Part shown: piece after piece, positions 11,433 to 22,184 of the stretch
Layout of the letters: each line of letters opens with the position of its first letter
Position numbering within the stretch: the stretch's first letter is position 1
Source of the DNA: Sternotherus odoratus
Taxonomy: Eukaryota > Chordata > Testudines > Kinosternidae
Direction of reading: 5' to 3'
Assembly (NCBI GenBank): GCA_032164245.1
Contig: JAVMKO010000001.1
Span: 169,251,434-169,315,433, forward strand
Length of the DNA: 64,000 bases
The notes under the pieces: model-generated
Told to the model about the DNA's origin: nothing
Database searches by the model: none
The model's input: the letters and a program-made list of their open reading frames with translations, nothing else
Translations under genes and position numbers: made by a program

Positions 11433-12407
11433 TTAGGGCTTGGCTACACTTGCAAATTAGGGCTGGTCTACAGTACACAATTATTTCGGAATTAGCCCAG
11501 TTAATTTGAATTAAAACTGATTCCGTCCACATAATCAAAATGATGTTGTTGATTTAAAGGACTTTTAAATCCAGTTTCTGTAATCCACCTCGGCAAGTGG
11601 AGTAGCGCTAAGATCGACATGGCAGTTCCGGATTAGAGGTACAGTGGACGCAATTTGACCTTATTGGCCTCCGGGAGCTATCCCAGAATGCTCCATTGTG
11701 ACCACCCTGAACAACACTTTCAACTCTGATGCACTACCCAGGCAGGCAATAAAAGCCCTGGGAACTTTTGGATTTCATTTCCTGTTTGGCCACTGTGGTG
11801 AGCTCATCAGCACAGGTGTCCATGCAGAGCCCACCATCACAGGAGACCATGCAGAGTCCACTATCGCAGGAGACCACACAGTCCTGGATTCGCAGATGAG
11901 CTCCACCGTGGACCGAACAGGAGGTATTGGATCTCATCGCATGTTGGGGAGACAAAGCTGTTATGGCAGAACTTCGTTCAAAAAAAAGAAATGCAAATAT
12001 GTACACTAAAGTATCCAGGGCCATGATGGAAAGAGGCTACTCCAGGGACACAGAGCAGTGACGTGTAAATATCAAGGAGCTCAGGCAAGCCTACTAAAAA
12101 GCCAGGGAGATGAACGGGCACTCTGGGTCACAGCCCCAGACATGCCGCTTCTACCAGGAGCTGCATGCAATTATGGCGGGTGACACCATCACTACTCCAC
12201 TACTGTCCGTGGACACCAGCAAGAGGGGAATCATATGGTGCAAGGAGAATGAGTTTTTGGAGGAGGAAGAGGAAGACATTGCACAAGCGGCAAGTAGGGA
12301 ATCCATTTTCCCTGGCAGTCAGGAGTTGTTTTTAACACTGGAGCCAATATCCTCCCCCCACTCCCAAGGCGGGCTCCCAGACCATGATGCCAGAGAAGGC
12401 ACTTCTG

Positions 12408-13400
12408 GTGAGTATACCTTTTAAGTATGATACAGGGTTTAAAAGCAAGGGTGTTTAATGATTCATTTGGCCTGAAGACTTGTGAGGCATTCGCTTCCGG
12501 TACAGCTACTGGAAGAGTCTGTTAACGTGTCTGGGGACTGAGCGGCAATCCTCTGAAGACATGTCCATGAAGCTCTCCTGGAGGTTCTCTGCAAGCCTTT
12601 GCAGTAGGTTTCTGGGTAGGGCTGCCTTATTCTGTCCTCCATGGTAGGACACTTTACCCCACCAGGCCAGTAGCAAGTAGTCAGGAATCTTAGCTTCATA
12701 GAGCAGGGCAGCGAAAGCTCCTGGGTTTTGGGTGCATGCAAGCAACATTTGTTCTTTATCTGTCTGTGTCACAAGAGTGATATCATTCATGGGCACCTGG
12801 TTGAAAGAGGGGAATTTGTGTAAGGGAACAATCAGAGGTGTCCATTCATGCTGGGGTGTCCACGTTTGTCTGAGGCCTGATCAGAGCCACGCAGTGAGGG
12901 GGTGCGGAGGAAACCGTTCACGCTGGGCTGCTCCCATTTAGTTTAAAGGGATCATCCCTGATCGGAGCCACATGGTGGGGGTGGGGTAATCTTTTCACAC
13001 AGGGGTGTTGGCATTGGGCCTAAAGGGTGCAGGTGGGAGGGGGTGCAAAGCGTTCATCCCAGAGACCCACCAGGCCTTGCTTGGGATGGGATGGGGGGAG
13101 GGGGGAGGGAGGGGGACGGCACAGTCCAAAAGCATTTAAATGAATGCGGAAGAAGCAGAACCCCATGTGCCCCAGGCCTTACCATGGCTGCCTGCAAGCT
13201 GAATTCTGTTACCCAGCCACGTGTAATGCCTTGGTCCCACTGAACTGGCAGGCACTTCAGTATCAAAGGCAAAATGTGACCTTGTACAGAAAGAACATGT
13301 GCTGTGTACTATGAATTGCTTGTTTCACTGAGAAAGAGTCTCTCCTTTGCTCTCTAATGTAGCTTTTAAAATTCCACCCTCCCTTTTTCTCTTCCCGCAG
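12408..13400 (+). other. Intron of the Harbinger Myb-like gene
   Basis: Donor TCTG|GTGAGT at 12407/12408 and acceptor TTTTTCTCTTCCCGCAG ending at 13400. Splicing joins ACT TCT G to GT GCA AAT, keeping the frame T-S-G-A-N-V-S-T. Confidence 0.75.
12506..13272 (-). CDS. Antisense, splice-compatible ORF inside the Myb-gene intron (unknown)
   Basis: On the minus strand an open frame ends ...S-L-Q-A-A-M at a donor ATG|GTAAGG (exon end 13183). After a 386-nt intron (13182-12797), acceptor CCCTCTTTCAACCAG leads into V-P-M-N-D-I-T-L-V-T-Q... from 12796 to a TAG at 12506. Both junctions are phase 0, so the reading frame joins without loss, giving about 30 + 96 codons. The second exon contains A-A-L-L-Y-E-A-K-I-P-D-Y-L-L-L-A-W-W-G-K. 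I do not recognise the protein and see no known domain. The upstream exon limit is unknown; a stop lies about 30 nt 5' of 13272. Confidence 0.35.
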
Positions 13401-13917
13401 GTGCAAATGTTTCAACGCGCCCCCTATCAACTCCCTCCCAGAGGCTGGCCCAGATTAGAAGGCGGAAAAAACGCACTCGGGACGAGATGTTCGCCAAGCT
13501 TATGCAGTCCTCCTACACTGATAGGACCCAGCTGAGTGAATGTGTGGAGGCAAACAATGGCGGAGTCTTGTAAAGCGTTCAATGAATGCGATGAGAGGAG
13601 GGATGCAGGTGATGAAAGGAGGCAGGATGCCATGCTCAGGCTCATAGGGTAGCAAACTGACATGCTCCGCTCTCTGGTGGATCTAATGCAGGAAAGGCAG
13701 CAAGATGCAGACCACTGCTGCAGCCCCTGTATAACCACCCTCCCTCCTCCCCAAGTTCCATAGCCTCCTCACCCAGATGACCAAGAACATAGGGGACCCA
13801 CACACTCAACCCCAGAGGATTGCCCAAGCAGTGGAAGGCTGGCATATTCAAAATTTTGATTTGGTTTCTGGACTTGTCCTTCCCTCCTCCTTCACTGCCC
13901 CACCCCAACACACTAAT

Positions 13918-13923
13918 AATAAA
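13918..13923 (+). terminator. Poly(A) signal of Myb-like gene
   Basis: AATAAA about 180 bp after the last coding-like segment of the plus-strand gene. Confidence 0.6.
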
Positions 13924-13948
13924 GAACGTTTTTTAAACAAATCATGGT

Positions 13949-13954
13949 TTTATT
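13949..13954 (-). terminator. Poly(A) signal of transposase gene
   Basis: AATAAA on minus, about 50 bp past the transposase stop at 14007. It lies only 25 bp from the plus-strand signal, so the convergent transcripts probably overlap at their 3' ends. Confidence 0.6.
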
Positions 13955-14006
13955 TCCTTCAATATATATAGGGGGCGGGTAACGTTGAGGAGAACTAACA
14001 CAACTG

Positions 14007-15177
14007 TCACACTGTACGCTGGCCAGTCATAAAACTGGTTTTCAAACCTTCTTTGATGTGCAGTGTGCCTAGCTGTGCTCTTCTAATCACCCTGTTGTCT
14101 GGCTGGGCGAAATTGTCCACCAGGCGATTTGCCTCAACCTCCCACCCCACCATAAACGTTTCCCCCTTACTCTCGCAGATATTGTGGAGCACACAGCAAG
14201 CAGCAATTACAATTGGAATATTGGTTTCACAGAGATCTAACCTAGTCAGCAAACAGTGCCAGCAAGCTTTCAAATGTCCAAATGCACACTCTACCGCCAT
14301 TCTGCACTTGCACAGCCTATAGTTGAACTGCTCCTTACTACTGTCCAGAGTGCCTGTGTACAGCTTCATGAGCCATGGCATTAAGGGGTAGGCTGGGTCC
14401 TCGAGGATAACAATCGGCATTTCAGCCCCCACAACACTAATTTTCTGGTATAGGAAGTAAGTCCCATCCTGCAGCTGTTCAAACAGACCCGAGTTCCTGA
14501 AGATGTGAGCATCATGTACTTTTCCTGGCCATCCCACGTTGATGTCAGTGAAACATCCCTTGTAATCCACCAGTGCTTGCAGCACCATGGAAAAGTACCC
14601 CTTGTGGTTTACGTACTGGCCGCTCCGGTGTTCCGGTGCCAAGATAGGGATATGCGTTCCATCTATCGCCCCACCGCAGTTAGGGAACCCCAGCGCATTA
14701 AAGCCATCCACAATGATCAGCATATTTCCCAGAGTCACTACCCTTGATAGCAGCTGGTGAACAATCGTGTTGGCTACTTGCGGCACGGCAGCCCCCCACA
14801 GTAGATTTGCCCACTCCAAACTGATTCCCGACTGACCGGTAGCTGTTGGGTGTTGGAAGCTTCCACAGGGCTATGGCCACTCGCTTCTCAACTGGGAGGG
14901 CTGCTCTCATTTTGGTGTCTTTGCGTTTCAGGGCAGGGGACAGCAAGTCACAAAGTTCCATGAAAGTGGCCCTACGTGTGCAACAGTTTCACAGCCACTG
15001 GGAATCATCCCAGACCTGCAACACTATGCTGTCCCACCAGTCTGTGCTTGTTTCCTGGGCCCAGAATCGTCTTTCCATGGCATGAACCTGGCCCAACGTC
15101 ACCGTGATGTCCCAATCGCCACATGGGCTTTCTTCTAAGAACATCTGTGTCCATGTCCTCATCACTATCGTGATCAC
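14007..15177 (-). pseudogene. PIF/Harbinger DDE transposase (HARBI1-like), frameshifted N-terminus
   Basis: The C-terminal 270-codon frame (14007-14819) is open and keeps the three catalytic acids of the DDE_Tnp_4 fold: D in G-A-I-D-G-T-H-I (residue 53 of this frame), D in E-D-P-A-Y-P-L (141) and E in V-E-C-A-F-G-H-L-K (177). The N-terminal helix-turn-helix portion (V-G-N-Q-F-G-V-G-K-S-T-V-G) lies in a different frame (14698-14961), and a further upstream piece (W-D-D-S-Q-W) is in another frame or past a break (14989-15177). At least one frameshift near 14800 therefore separates DNA binding from catalysis. The enzyme would excise and insert the element at TWA sites together with its Myb partner. 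Host genes of this type (HARBI1) exist, but the TIRs and target duplication mark this as a transposon copy. Confidence 0.85.
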
Positions 15178-16233
15178 GCTGTCGTCACTTCCTCAGCTGG
15201 TTTTGTAGGTTCTGCAAATACTGCTGGATAATGCGAGAGGTATTTACAATGGTCAGAACTGCAGCAGTGAGCTGAGCGGGCTCCAGGCTTGCCGTGATAT
15301 GGTGTGAAACGATGGTCTGTCCTACTTTGCACGGAGGGAGGGGTGAGTGACAAGATATGCCCAGGAAAACCCGTGAGAATGTTTTTGCCCCATCATGCAC
15401 TGGGGTGGCAGAGACTGCGGGCACGGTGGGATAGCTACCCACTCTGAGAGTCTATGCTAGCCTCAGTACTGTGAACGCACTCTGCCGACTTAGCACGTTT
15501 AGTGGGGACACACACAATTGAATGTCTACAATCTGTTCAGGAAAACTGATTTCTATAAATTCGATATAATTTCATACTGTAGACATACCCTTAGAGAGCA
15601 CTAAAGCTGCCCAGTGCACTCTAATTCACTCCCCGTCCACACTGGCATGGCATGTAAAGCGCTCTGACTCCATGGCTAGAGCGCTCCTGGTACCCCACCT
15701 CGGCGAGAGGGATAACGTCTGTTGCGTCTTGGCTGAGACGCCCCAGTGTCAGTGTGAACAAGGTGTTGCATTACTACACTCTGACTGACCTCCGGAAACG
15801 TCCCATAATCCCCTTAAGTCAAGTGGCCACTCTTGTGATTGTTTTGGAATCGACTGTAGGAATGTGGATATCCCCTTTCAAAGCTGTTTCTGACAGCCAA
15901 CTGCTTATCTGCTCCAGGGCAAAGCAACCATTACTGAGGAATACTGCTTGCTTTGAGTAAGTGAGAGAGAGGTGGGGGGGAAGGGGTCTGAACTTACAAG
16001 ATAGCATGCTGACATACTCTCAGCACCCCAAAAACCCAGTCTCTCTCCCCCCACGTACACACAACACACTCCCTGTCACATTCCACTCCACCCTCCGCAT
16101 TTGAAAAGCATGTTGCAGTCACTTGACTGCTGGGATAGCTGCCCATAATGCACTGTTCCCAATGCAGCTGCAGGTGCCACAAATATGGCCATGCTAGTGC
16201 ACTTGCAGCTGTCAGTGTGAACAGACTGCAACG

Positions 16234-16831
16234 CATAGGCACCATCTCTGTAGGTGCTCTGGGGCAGGAGCACCCACAGAGAAAAATTGGTGGGTCCAGA
16301 GCATGCACCGGCAGCTCCCTGCCCCGCCCCCTCCACCCTGGCTCACCTCTGCTCCGCCTCCTCCCCTGAGCACGCAGCCCCCACTCCGCTTCTCCCCCTC
16401 CCTCCCAGGCTTGCCGCAAATCAGCTGTTTGGCGCGGCAAGCCTGGGAGGGAGAGGGGAGAAGCAGAGCGGAGGCGCTCGGGGGAGGAGGCAGAGGTAGA
16501 ACAGAGGTGAGCCGTGGCGGGAGCGGTTCCCCTGAATGCCCCCCCCCCCAGTTATCTTCTGCAGGCGGCCTTCCCCATGCCCCCCAGACCCCATCTCACT
16601 TCCGCTCCACCTCCTCCCCATAGCATGCTGCCACTCCGCTTCTCCCCCCTCCCTCCCAGGCTTGCCGCGCAAAAGCCTAGGAGGAAGGGAGGTGTAGGGA
16701 AAATGTGGCGCGCCCAGGGGAAGAGGCGGGGCCGAGGATTTGGGGAAGGGGTTGGAATGGGGCCGGGGAAGGGACAGAGTTGGGGCGGGGCCAGGGGCAC
16801 GAGCACCCACCAACGCAAGTCGGCGCCTATG
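16234..16831. mobile_element. 598-bp GC-rich hAT-like element with 8-bp duplication
   Basis: Ends CATAGGCACC and GGCGCCTATG are inverted repeats. Flanking octamers CTGCAACG (16226-16233) and CTGCAGCG (16832-16839) match at 7 of 8. The interior contains a large internal inverted repeat around CCCTCCCAGGCTTGCCGC (~16395-16450 and ~16651-16680). ORFs inside are composition artefacts. Confidence 0.7.
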
Positions 16832-16913
16832 CTGCAGCGCTTTCCCTACTGCGCTCTCAGAAGGCTGGTTTAACTCTAAGCGCTCTACAGCTGCAAGTGC
16901 AGCCAGGCCCGTA

Positions 16914-18158
16914 GTGTGACTCAGAGCCCAGAGCAGCATTGGTGGCTTTTTTACTTGTAAGCACTGTTGATGGGGAGATCACAAATCAATAAATAAGTCA
17001 CTTTTCAGAGAAGAGCTGCGCTATAGAACCCTAATTTATTTTTGAGATACTGTCCCAAGCATAACACGCCCCCATTGGGAGTTAGGAAACCAAAGTACCT
17101 TTGAGGATCTGGGCCTTGCTGCTATTGTTAGCTGTACTAGTGAGATTAAGGCCAGCATGGGTACATCTACCTGTGCTGCCATCACAGCTTCACTTGCTGT
17201 GCAGAGGTACCCTTAGTAATTACCTACAAGATTGACTTTTTTAAAAAAACTGAACACACATCACCTGCTTGTTTAGAAAGTGGCTGCTTATTTCTTCTCT
17301 GGTGTTTCTCTATCCACCTCCAAAAGCTAAACTTCAAAAGTTCTTAAAACTAAACAACCGAACCCAGAGCAGTTTGTCTAATACTAAGAACCCACTTCAG
17401 AAATGTTTACAATGTTGTGGCAGCTCTGTTCCCTCCCTTTCCTTTTCTTCTTTGTTGCTGTTTAGCATCCACATGCTCCAAACAGAGCACACCAGGGGTT
17501 ACAGATTTTGTAGCAATTAAAGAAAGCAGGAGTTTTGATGACTAACTTTGTACAGTGTATGGGGGGAGAAGAAAGCAAGTGATAAAGTGATTCACCTGGT
17601 ACACAGAGCAGGGAAATTCCACCACCCAGAGAAAACCTGCCTGCAAAACTTTGATCTAAATATCATCAGTCGAGAGACAAAAGCAAACCTCCTACATGAC
17701 CCATTCCTCCCACTGGGCAAAAAAGTCCTGGCTGTACTACAGTTAAAACTGTGCAAGTAACAGCCGGTCCTGAACAACTATGTATAAGCATAATTATTTC
17801 TAGCATCGTTTCCCTGAGCAGTGTGTGCAGAAAGGTTTTTTTCAGACCCTAGCTAACCAAACTGTGCTATATTCTCCACCTACTTTTTAGTATAACATTT
17901 TGCAAGACCATTGTCTAAGTAAGCATGAATAATAATAACTATTTAGTATAATGCATCCATCACCATCTCATGTGAGAGACTACCACCAGATCTGTACTCA
18001 TCCATATGTCACTATTGGGCACTATAGGGTACACAGGGCTTAAGACATTTTGGAACAGATTCTGTCACCCTTACTCACTCTGGGTAGTACTTTACTCCCT
18101 GAGTAGTGTCATTATAATGAAGGGAGTACCTCCAGAATGAGGTAATTTCTAAATGTAA
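16914..18158. other. Non-coding stretch, no gene recognised
   Basis: Only short ORFs with no recognisable domain. Confidence 0.4.
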
Positions 18159-18240
18159 GGGCTGGTCTACAGAGAAAGTACAGCTAAAATAACAACTCTT
18201 TTTGTTATATCCGTGTAGGTGTGTGTGGGAAAATTCTTAT
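18159..18240 (+). repeat. Solo Harbinger-type terminus
   Basis: GGGCTGGTCTACAGAGAAAG preceded by TAA matches the left TIR of the transposon at 11460. No matching right end was found, so this is a relic or a truncated MITE. Confidence 0.4.
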
Positions 18241-18839
18241 CTTGGATCAAAGTGTCTCATTTTGATTTCGCTTAAGTAAGTTTTTACAGCCTATTTTCTT
18301 ACTTAGTGCCAAAACAAGCTTCCAGTACATATTTCCCACTCATTTTAGCACTGCTGGACCAATAGGGCTTTTGGAGGATCAGTGAGATTCTCTTCTCAAC
18401 AGAATTTGTAACTGTTCCCAGTGTTGATGATATGGGAGGGAGAGAATATAGCTAGACTTCCAGATTGCATTTGTAAGCTGAAAAGAAAAAAAAAACACTT
18501 GAAAACTTAAAAGCTCTGATCTGAAGACAATGAACACTGAGCCCTACAATGCCATCTTTGTAGTGTTGCTCTTCAGAGTAGAACTGGATTTTAGGACCTA
18601 GTCTGCTCCTGCTACCTTTTCTCACCTGGAACCATAATCCCCCAGTTGTGTTTTCAGTCACTACTATAGCAACCAAGTGTGGTGACTTTGAGGATTATAG
18701 CTTCAGGTAGGGGATAAGTATCAATGGAAGAAAATGAACTCGTTCTAAACACTCGGATCCTGTTATCTCTAGGGATGGATGAACAAGTTCAGATCAAATA
18801 AAGAACATGCTCAGCCTTCACCCAAACCTCAAGCCAGAC

Positions 18840-19510
18840 GCCATCATCATCAAACATGCGCAGTCTACTGAGGATCATTGCGGTAGGGTGACCGTGGCAT
18901 GATGATCAGGCATTGTATAGTGAAATTCCCAGATCTGGCTCAGTCCTTCAAATTCCCACATCTCCGGGATGGCTCCATGAGTAGCACCAGGTAGGGTCAA
19001 GGTACGCACCCCTTCACATGTCAATGTATTTCAATATGAGTTGTTGGTGTATTTTTTGTCCATCCTGGCAACATGATCACAAAGCAGGTGATGGCATGAC
19101 TGAAGGAAGGTCAGATCTCCATGACATTGTTCCATTTTGCACAAAGTCAAACCACTTTATGTGCAGGATTTTGCACCGACAGCATATATGGAATGCCTAG
19201 CCACTCCAAGTGTGCCTATTAAAAGGGTCTAGATTTCTGACCCTATAGCAATTCAGGCAGTACACAGGTTTGCTAGCTCCTGGACTTTGTCTCAGTGCTA
19301 AGACATTTTTACTTCCATAACCGAGACATAGACTTCTTGCAGGAAGCAACAAGAACTATTCATTGACGAATGTCCAGTTTTCTGCAACCTTTTGAACTCT
19401 GCTTACAGCCTTGGCAGATGAACTCATCAATGTTTTAACCAGTATTCAACTCCACCTGCACCCAGGGTTCAGATGATCCACCTCAGAGGTTTTGGACCTT
19501 GTTTTTCAGA
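18840..19510 (-). mobile_element. RTE-like LINE remnant, C-terminal part of ORF2
   Basis: Reading minus strand, fragments such as I-L-H-I-K-W-F-D-F-V-Q-N (~19132-19168) followed by H-V-A-R-M-D-like and P-D-P-T-W-like segments follow the order seen after the reverse transcriptase domain of reptilian RTE-type elements. Many stops and frame changes. It is separated from its upstream half (21656-22110) by the CR1 insertion. Confidence 0.55.
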
Positions 19511-19559
19511 AAAGTATGAATGATAATTGGGAATCAGTTAGTAGACACCCAAAAAACCA

Positions 19560-21655
19560 CAATCCCACAGCAGAGGAATAAGGCTGTGTTGGTTAAAAAA
19601 GCTACTTGGGGAAGTAAAGGAAGCTATAAAATTAAAAAATAATATATAAGAAATGGAAGAAAGGAAAAGTTGACAGTAATGAATACAAATCAGAAATTAG
19701 GACTAATAGAACATTGATAAGGGAAGAAAAGGAACACAAAGAGAAATCTATGGCCAGCAGAGTTACAGACAAAAAAAAAATAAATAAAGAGGAATTTTAA
19801 AAATATAATAGGAACAAAAAGAATCCTGACAATTGGTACATTACTAGATGACAATGGTAGAATTATCAATAATAATGCAGAAAAGGCAGACATATTCAAT
19901 AATATTTCTGTTCTGTATTTGGTGAAAAAAAGATGATGTAGCTTCACCATATGTAACAAAGTCCTGTGGCACCTTAAAGACTAACTATAAAGTTTTGAAG
20001 CATAAGCTTTCGTGGGCTAATACCCACTTCGTCGGATGCAAGTAGTAGCCCACAAAAGCTTATGCTTCAAAACTTTATAGTTAGTCTTTAAGGTGCCACA
20101 GGACTTTGTTACCTCTGCTATTCCAGACTAACACGGCTACCTCTCTGATTCTCTTCACCATATGGTGAATTAGTATCTCTGGAGGATGTTGAAGAGAAAC
20201 TACAAAAGTTGGACATTTTAAAATCAGCAGGTTCTTATAGCTTGCATCTAAGAGTTTTACAAGAGCAGTCTGAGGAGTTCATTGGATCATTAAGTTGATT
20301 TTCAGTTAAGTCTTGGAAGAAATGGAATATATTATTTTTTAAAAAGAGTAAGGGAGATAACCACGGTAATTAGTGGCCTGTCAGCCTGACATCAATCCCA
20401 AGCAAGATAATGGAGCAGCTTATGTAAGATTCAATAAATAAGGAACTAAAGGAGGGTGATGCAGTTAATGCAAATAAACATGGGTTATGGAAAATAGATC
20501 CTGTCATACTAACTTGATTTCTTTTTTTAGAAGAGATTACAAGTTTGGTTGATAAAAGTAATAGTGTTGATGAAATAGACTTCTGGAAAGTGTGTGATTT
20601 AGTAGCACATGATATTTTAATTAAAAAACTAGAACAATATAAAATTAACATGGCCCACATTATATGGAATAAAAAGTGGCTGTAAATGGGAAATGGTCAT
20701 CAAGCAGGTGTGTTTCCAGTGACTGTCCTTCAGGGATTTTTTTTTTTGGCCTTATACAGTTTAACACATTTATCAATGACTTAAGAAAACATAAAATCAT
20801 CATTGATAAAGATTGCAGATGACACAAAAATTGATGGAGTGGTAAATAAAGACGAGGACCAGTCATTGATTCAGAGTGATCTGAGTCGCTTGGTAAACTG
20901 GACATAAGAAAACAATATGTGTTTTAATATGGCTAAATGTAAATGTATACACATAGGTGCAAAGAATGTAGACCATACTTAAAAGATAGGGGACTCTGTC
21001 CTAGGAAGCAGTGTCTCTGAAAAAGATTTGGGGGTTGTGGTAGATAATCAGCTAAACATGAGTTCCCAGTGTGACTCTGTAGTAAAAGGGCTAATGCAGT
21101 CCTGGGATGCATAAAGAGGACAATCTCAAGTAGGAGTAGGAAGGTTATTTTACCTCTGTATTTGGCACTGATGTGACTATAGCTGCAAAACTGTGTCCAG
21201 CTCTGGTTATCTACAGCTCAAGAAGGATGATGCTAAACTGGAGAGAGTTCAGTGATGAGCCGAAAGAATGACTAAAGGGTTAGAAAATGTGCTTTATATG
21301 GATAGACTCAAAGAGCTCAACTTATTTAGGTTAACAAGGAGAAGGTTAAAGAGGGATTTGGTTAGTCTATAAATATCTGCATGGGGAACAAATATTTAAC
21401 ATTGGGGCTCTTCAATCTAGCAGAGAAAGGTATAACATGATAAAGTATACATTTTTAACAGTGAGAGTAATTAACCATTGGAACAATTTACCAAGAGTCA
21501 TAGTGAATTCTCCATCACAGACATTTTTTAAACCAAGACTGGTTGTTTGTCTAAAAGGTAAGTGCTAGGATTTATTTTGGGGAAGTTCTATGGCCTGTGT
21601 TATACAAGTCAGACTAGATGATCACAACAGTTCCTTCTGGCTGTGGAATCTATGA
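19560..21655 (+). mobile_element. CR1 LINE, 5'-truncated, interrupted
   Basis: Plus-strand reverse transcriptase remnants include W-P-V-S-L-T-S-I-P-S-K-I-M-E-Q-L (~20368-20418) and V-A-H-D-I-L-I-K-K-L-E-Q-Y (~20600-20640). The 3' end has the CR1 hallmark CAGACTAGATGATCACAACA followed by GTTCCTTCTGGCTG..AATCTATGA (to ~21657). Multiple stops show it is dead. A 199-bp palindromic element sits at 19954-20152. Confidence 0.8.
19954..20152. mobile_element. 199-bp fold-back element, family 1, inserted in CR1
   Basis: Two inverted copies of the family 1 repeat. The left (minus) arm carries CCGACGAAGTGGG..CCCACGAAA. The right arm starts within the second half of that stem and runs on to the 3' tail CCAGACTAACACGGCTACC. 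Perfect 12-bp duplications CTTCACCATATG flank it at 19942-19953 and 20153-20164. Layout and size match 5115-5315. Confidence 0.75.
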
Positions 21656-22110
21656 GACATTCAACTCCATAGGGCCATGCAGCACTATTCGTAATCTTGG
21701 TAGGTGAACACTTTTTGACCAACCTTGATGCTGAGACGTGGAGTAGCAAGTCCTTGTATCCAGTTGATATCTTAACAGAAGAGTGCTGGGGTGAGAATGC
21801 ACACCAAAGGTTGTGTAGAAATGCAACAAAAGCCATGAACCATATTCACTCTTGCACCAGTATCAGTGTGTAGAACACACACCAGATTTAGCAGAATATC
21901 TGGAATGCCAACTCCTTTCAGCGCAAGCTAAAGCGCTGACCTGTTGACTGAATCAAAAACCTCTTTGATGTTGATATATGCCACATAAAGTAATCAGTTA
22001 CATTCCTGCTACAGCTCAGCCAGAAGCGAGAGGATAGGGGCAGTGTCCCTTGTCAACTGCCAAGCAACATGTGAAAAATAGCAGGTAGTAGCAGAGTAAA
22101 CTGCTCTAGT
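21656..22110 (-). mobile_element. RTE-like LINE remnant, reverse transcriptase domain
   Basis: Minus strand reads A-Y-I-N-I-K-E-V-F-D-S-V-N-R (~21945-21985), then K-G-V-G-I-P-D-I-L-L-N-L-V and a G-V-R-Q-G-C-like segment seen here as P-L-V-C-I-L-T-P-A-L-F. Two in-frame stops are visible. Order and orientation match the piece at 18840-19510, so both belong to one element split by CR1. Confidence 0.6.
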
Positions 22111-22184
22111 TCAGGGCACAATTCTCCCTGCCCAAGCAAGCCTCAGGTTCAACTGGTCCCAGTCAGTAGTGGCTGGAGAGGCAG

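Larger units (their letters stand above)
11925..13740 (+). pseudogene. Harbinger Myb/trihelix DNA-binding protein gene, broken
   Basis: Spliced gene. Exon 1 encodes the trihelix-like segment (A-E-L-R-S-K-K-R-N-A near 11965, then M-M-E-R-G-Y-S-R-D-T-E-Q near 12023) followed by K-E-L-R-Q-A-Y, S-Q-P-Q-T-C-R-F-Y and an acidic stretch E-E-E-E-E-D (~12258-12275). A GT-AG intron spans 12408-13400. Exon 2 encodes R-R-K-K-R-T-R-D-E-M-F (~13458-13490). In-frame stops at about 12060 (TGA) and 12093 (TAA) and further stops after 13570 break it. In PIF/Harbinger elements this protein partners the transposase and helps it bind DNA. Exact start not fixed. Confidence 0.75.
11460..15590. mobile_element. 4.1-kb two-gene PIF/Harbinger transposon
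   Basis: Terminal inverted repeats start GGGCTGGTCTACAGTAC (left) and, from the right on minus, GGGTATGTCTACAGTATG. Perfect TTA target duplications are at 11457-11459 and 15591-15593. It contains the two genes expected of the superfamily: a Myb/trihelix DNA-binding protein gene (+) and a DDE transposase gene (-), arranged convergently. Both have disabling changes, so the copy is probably inactive. Confidence 0.85.
11436..16910. mobile_element. Old Harbinger-type MITE serving as host for two later insertions
   Basis: Outer ends GGGCTTGGCTACACTTGCA (left) and, reading inward from the right, GGGCCTGGCTGCACTTGCA form inverted repeats extending about 30 bp. Flanking triplets are TTA and GTA, close to the TWA target of PIF/Harbinger. 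Own sequence is 11436-11459, 15594-16233 and 16840-16910. Removing the inserts at 11460-15590 and 16234-16831 leaves an element of about 0.74 kb. Confidence 0.65.

Noticed and set aside
16303..16939. Overlapping ORFs of 106-172 codons on both strands
   Set aside because: They lie in a GC-rich hAT-like element with internal inverted repeats; the translations are compositional.
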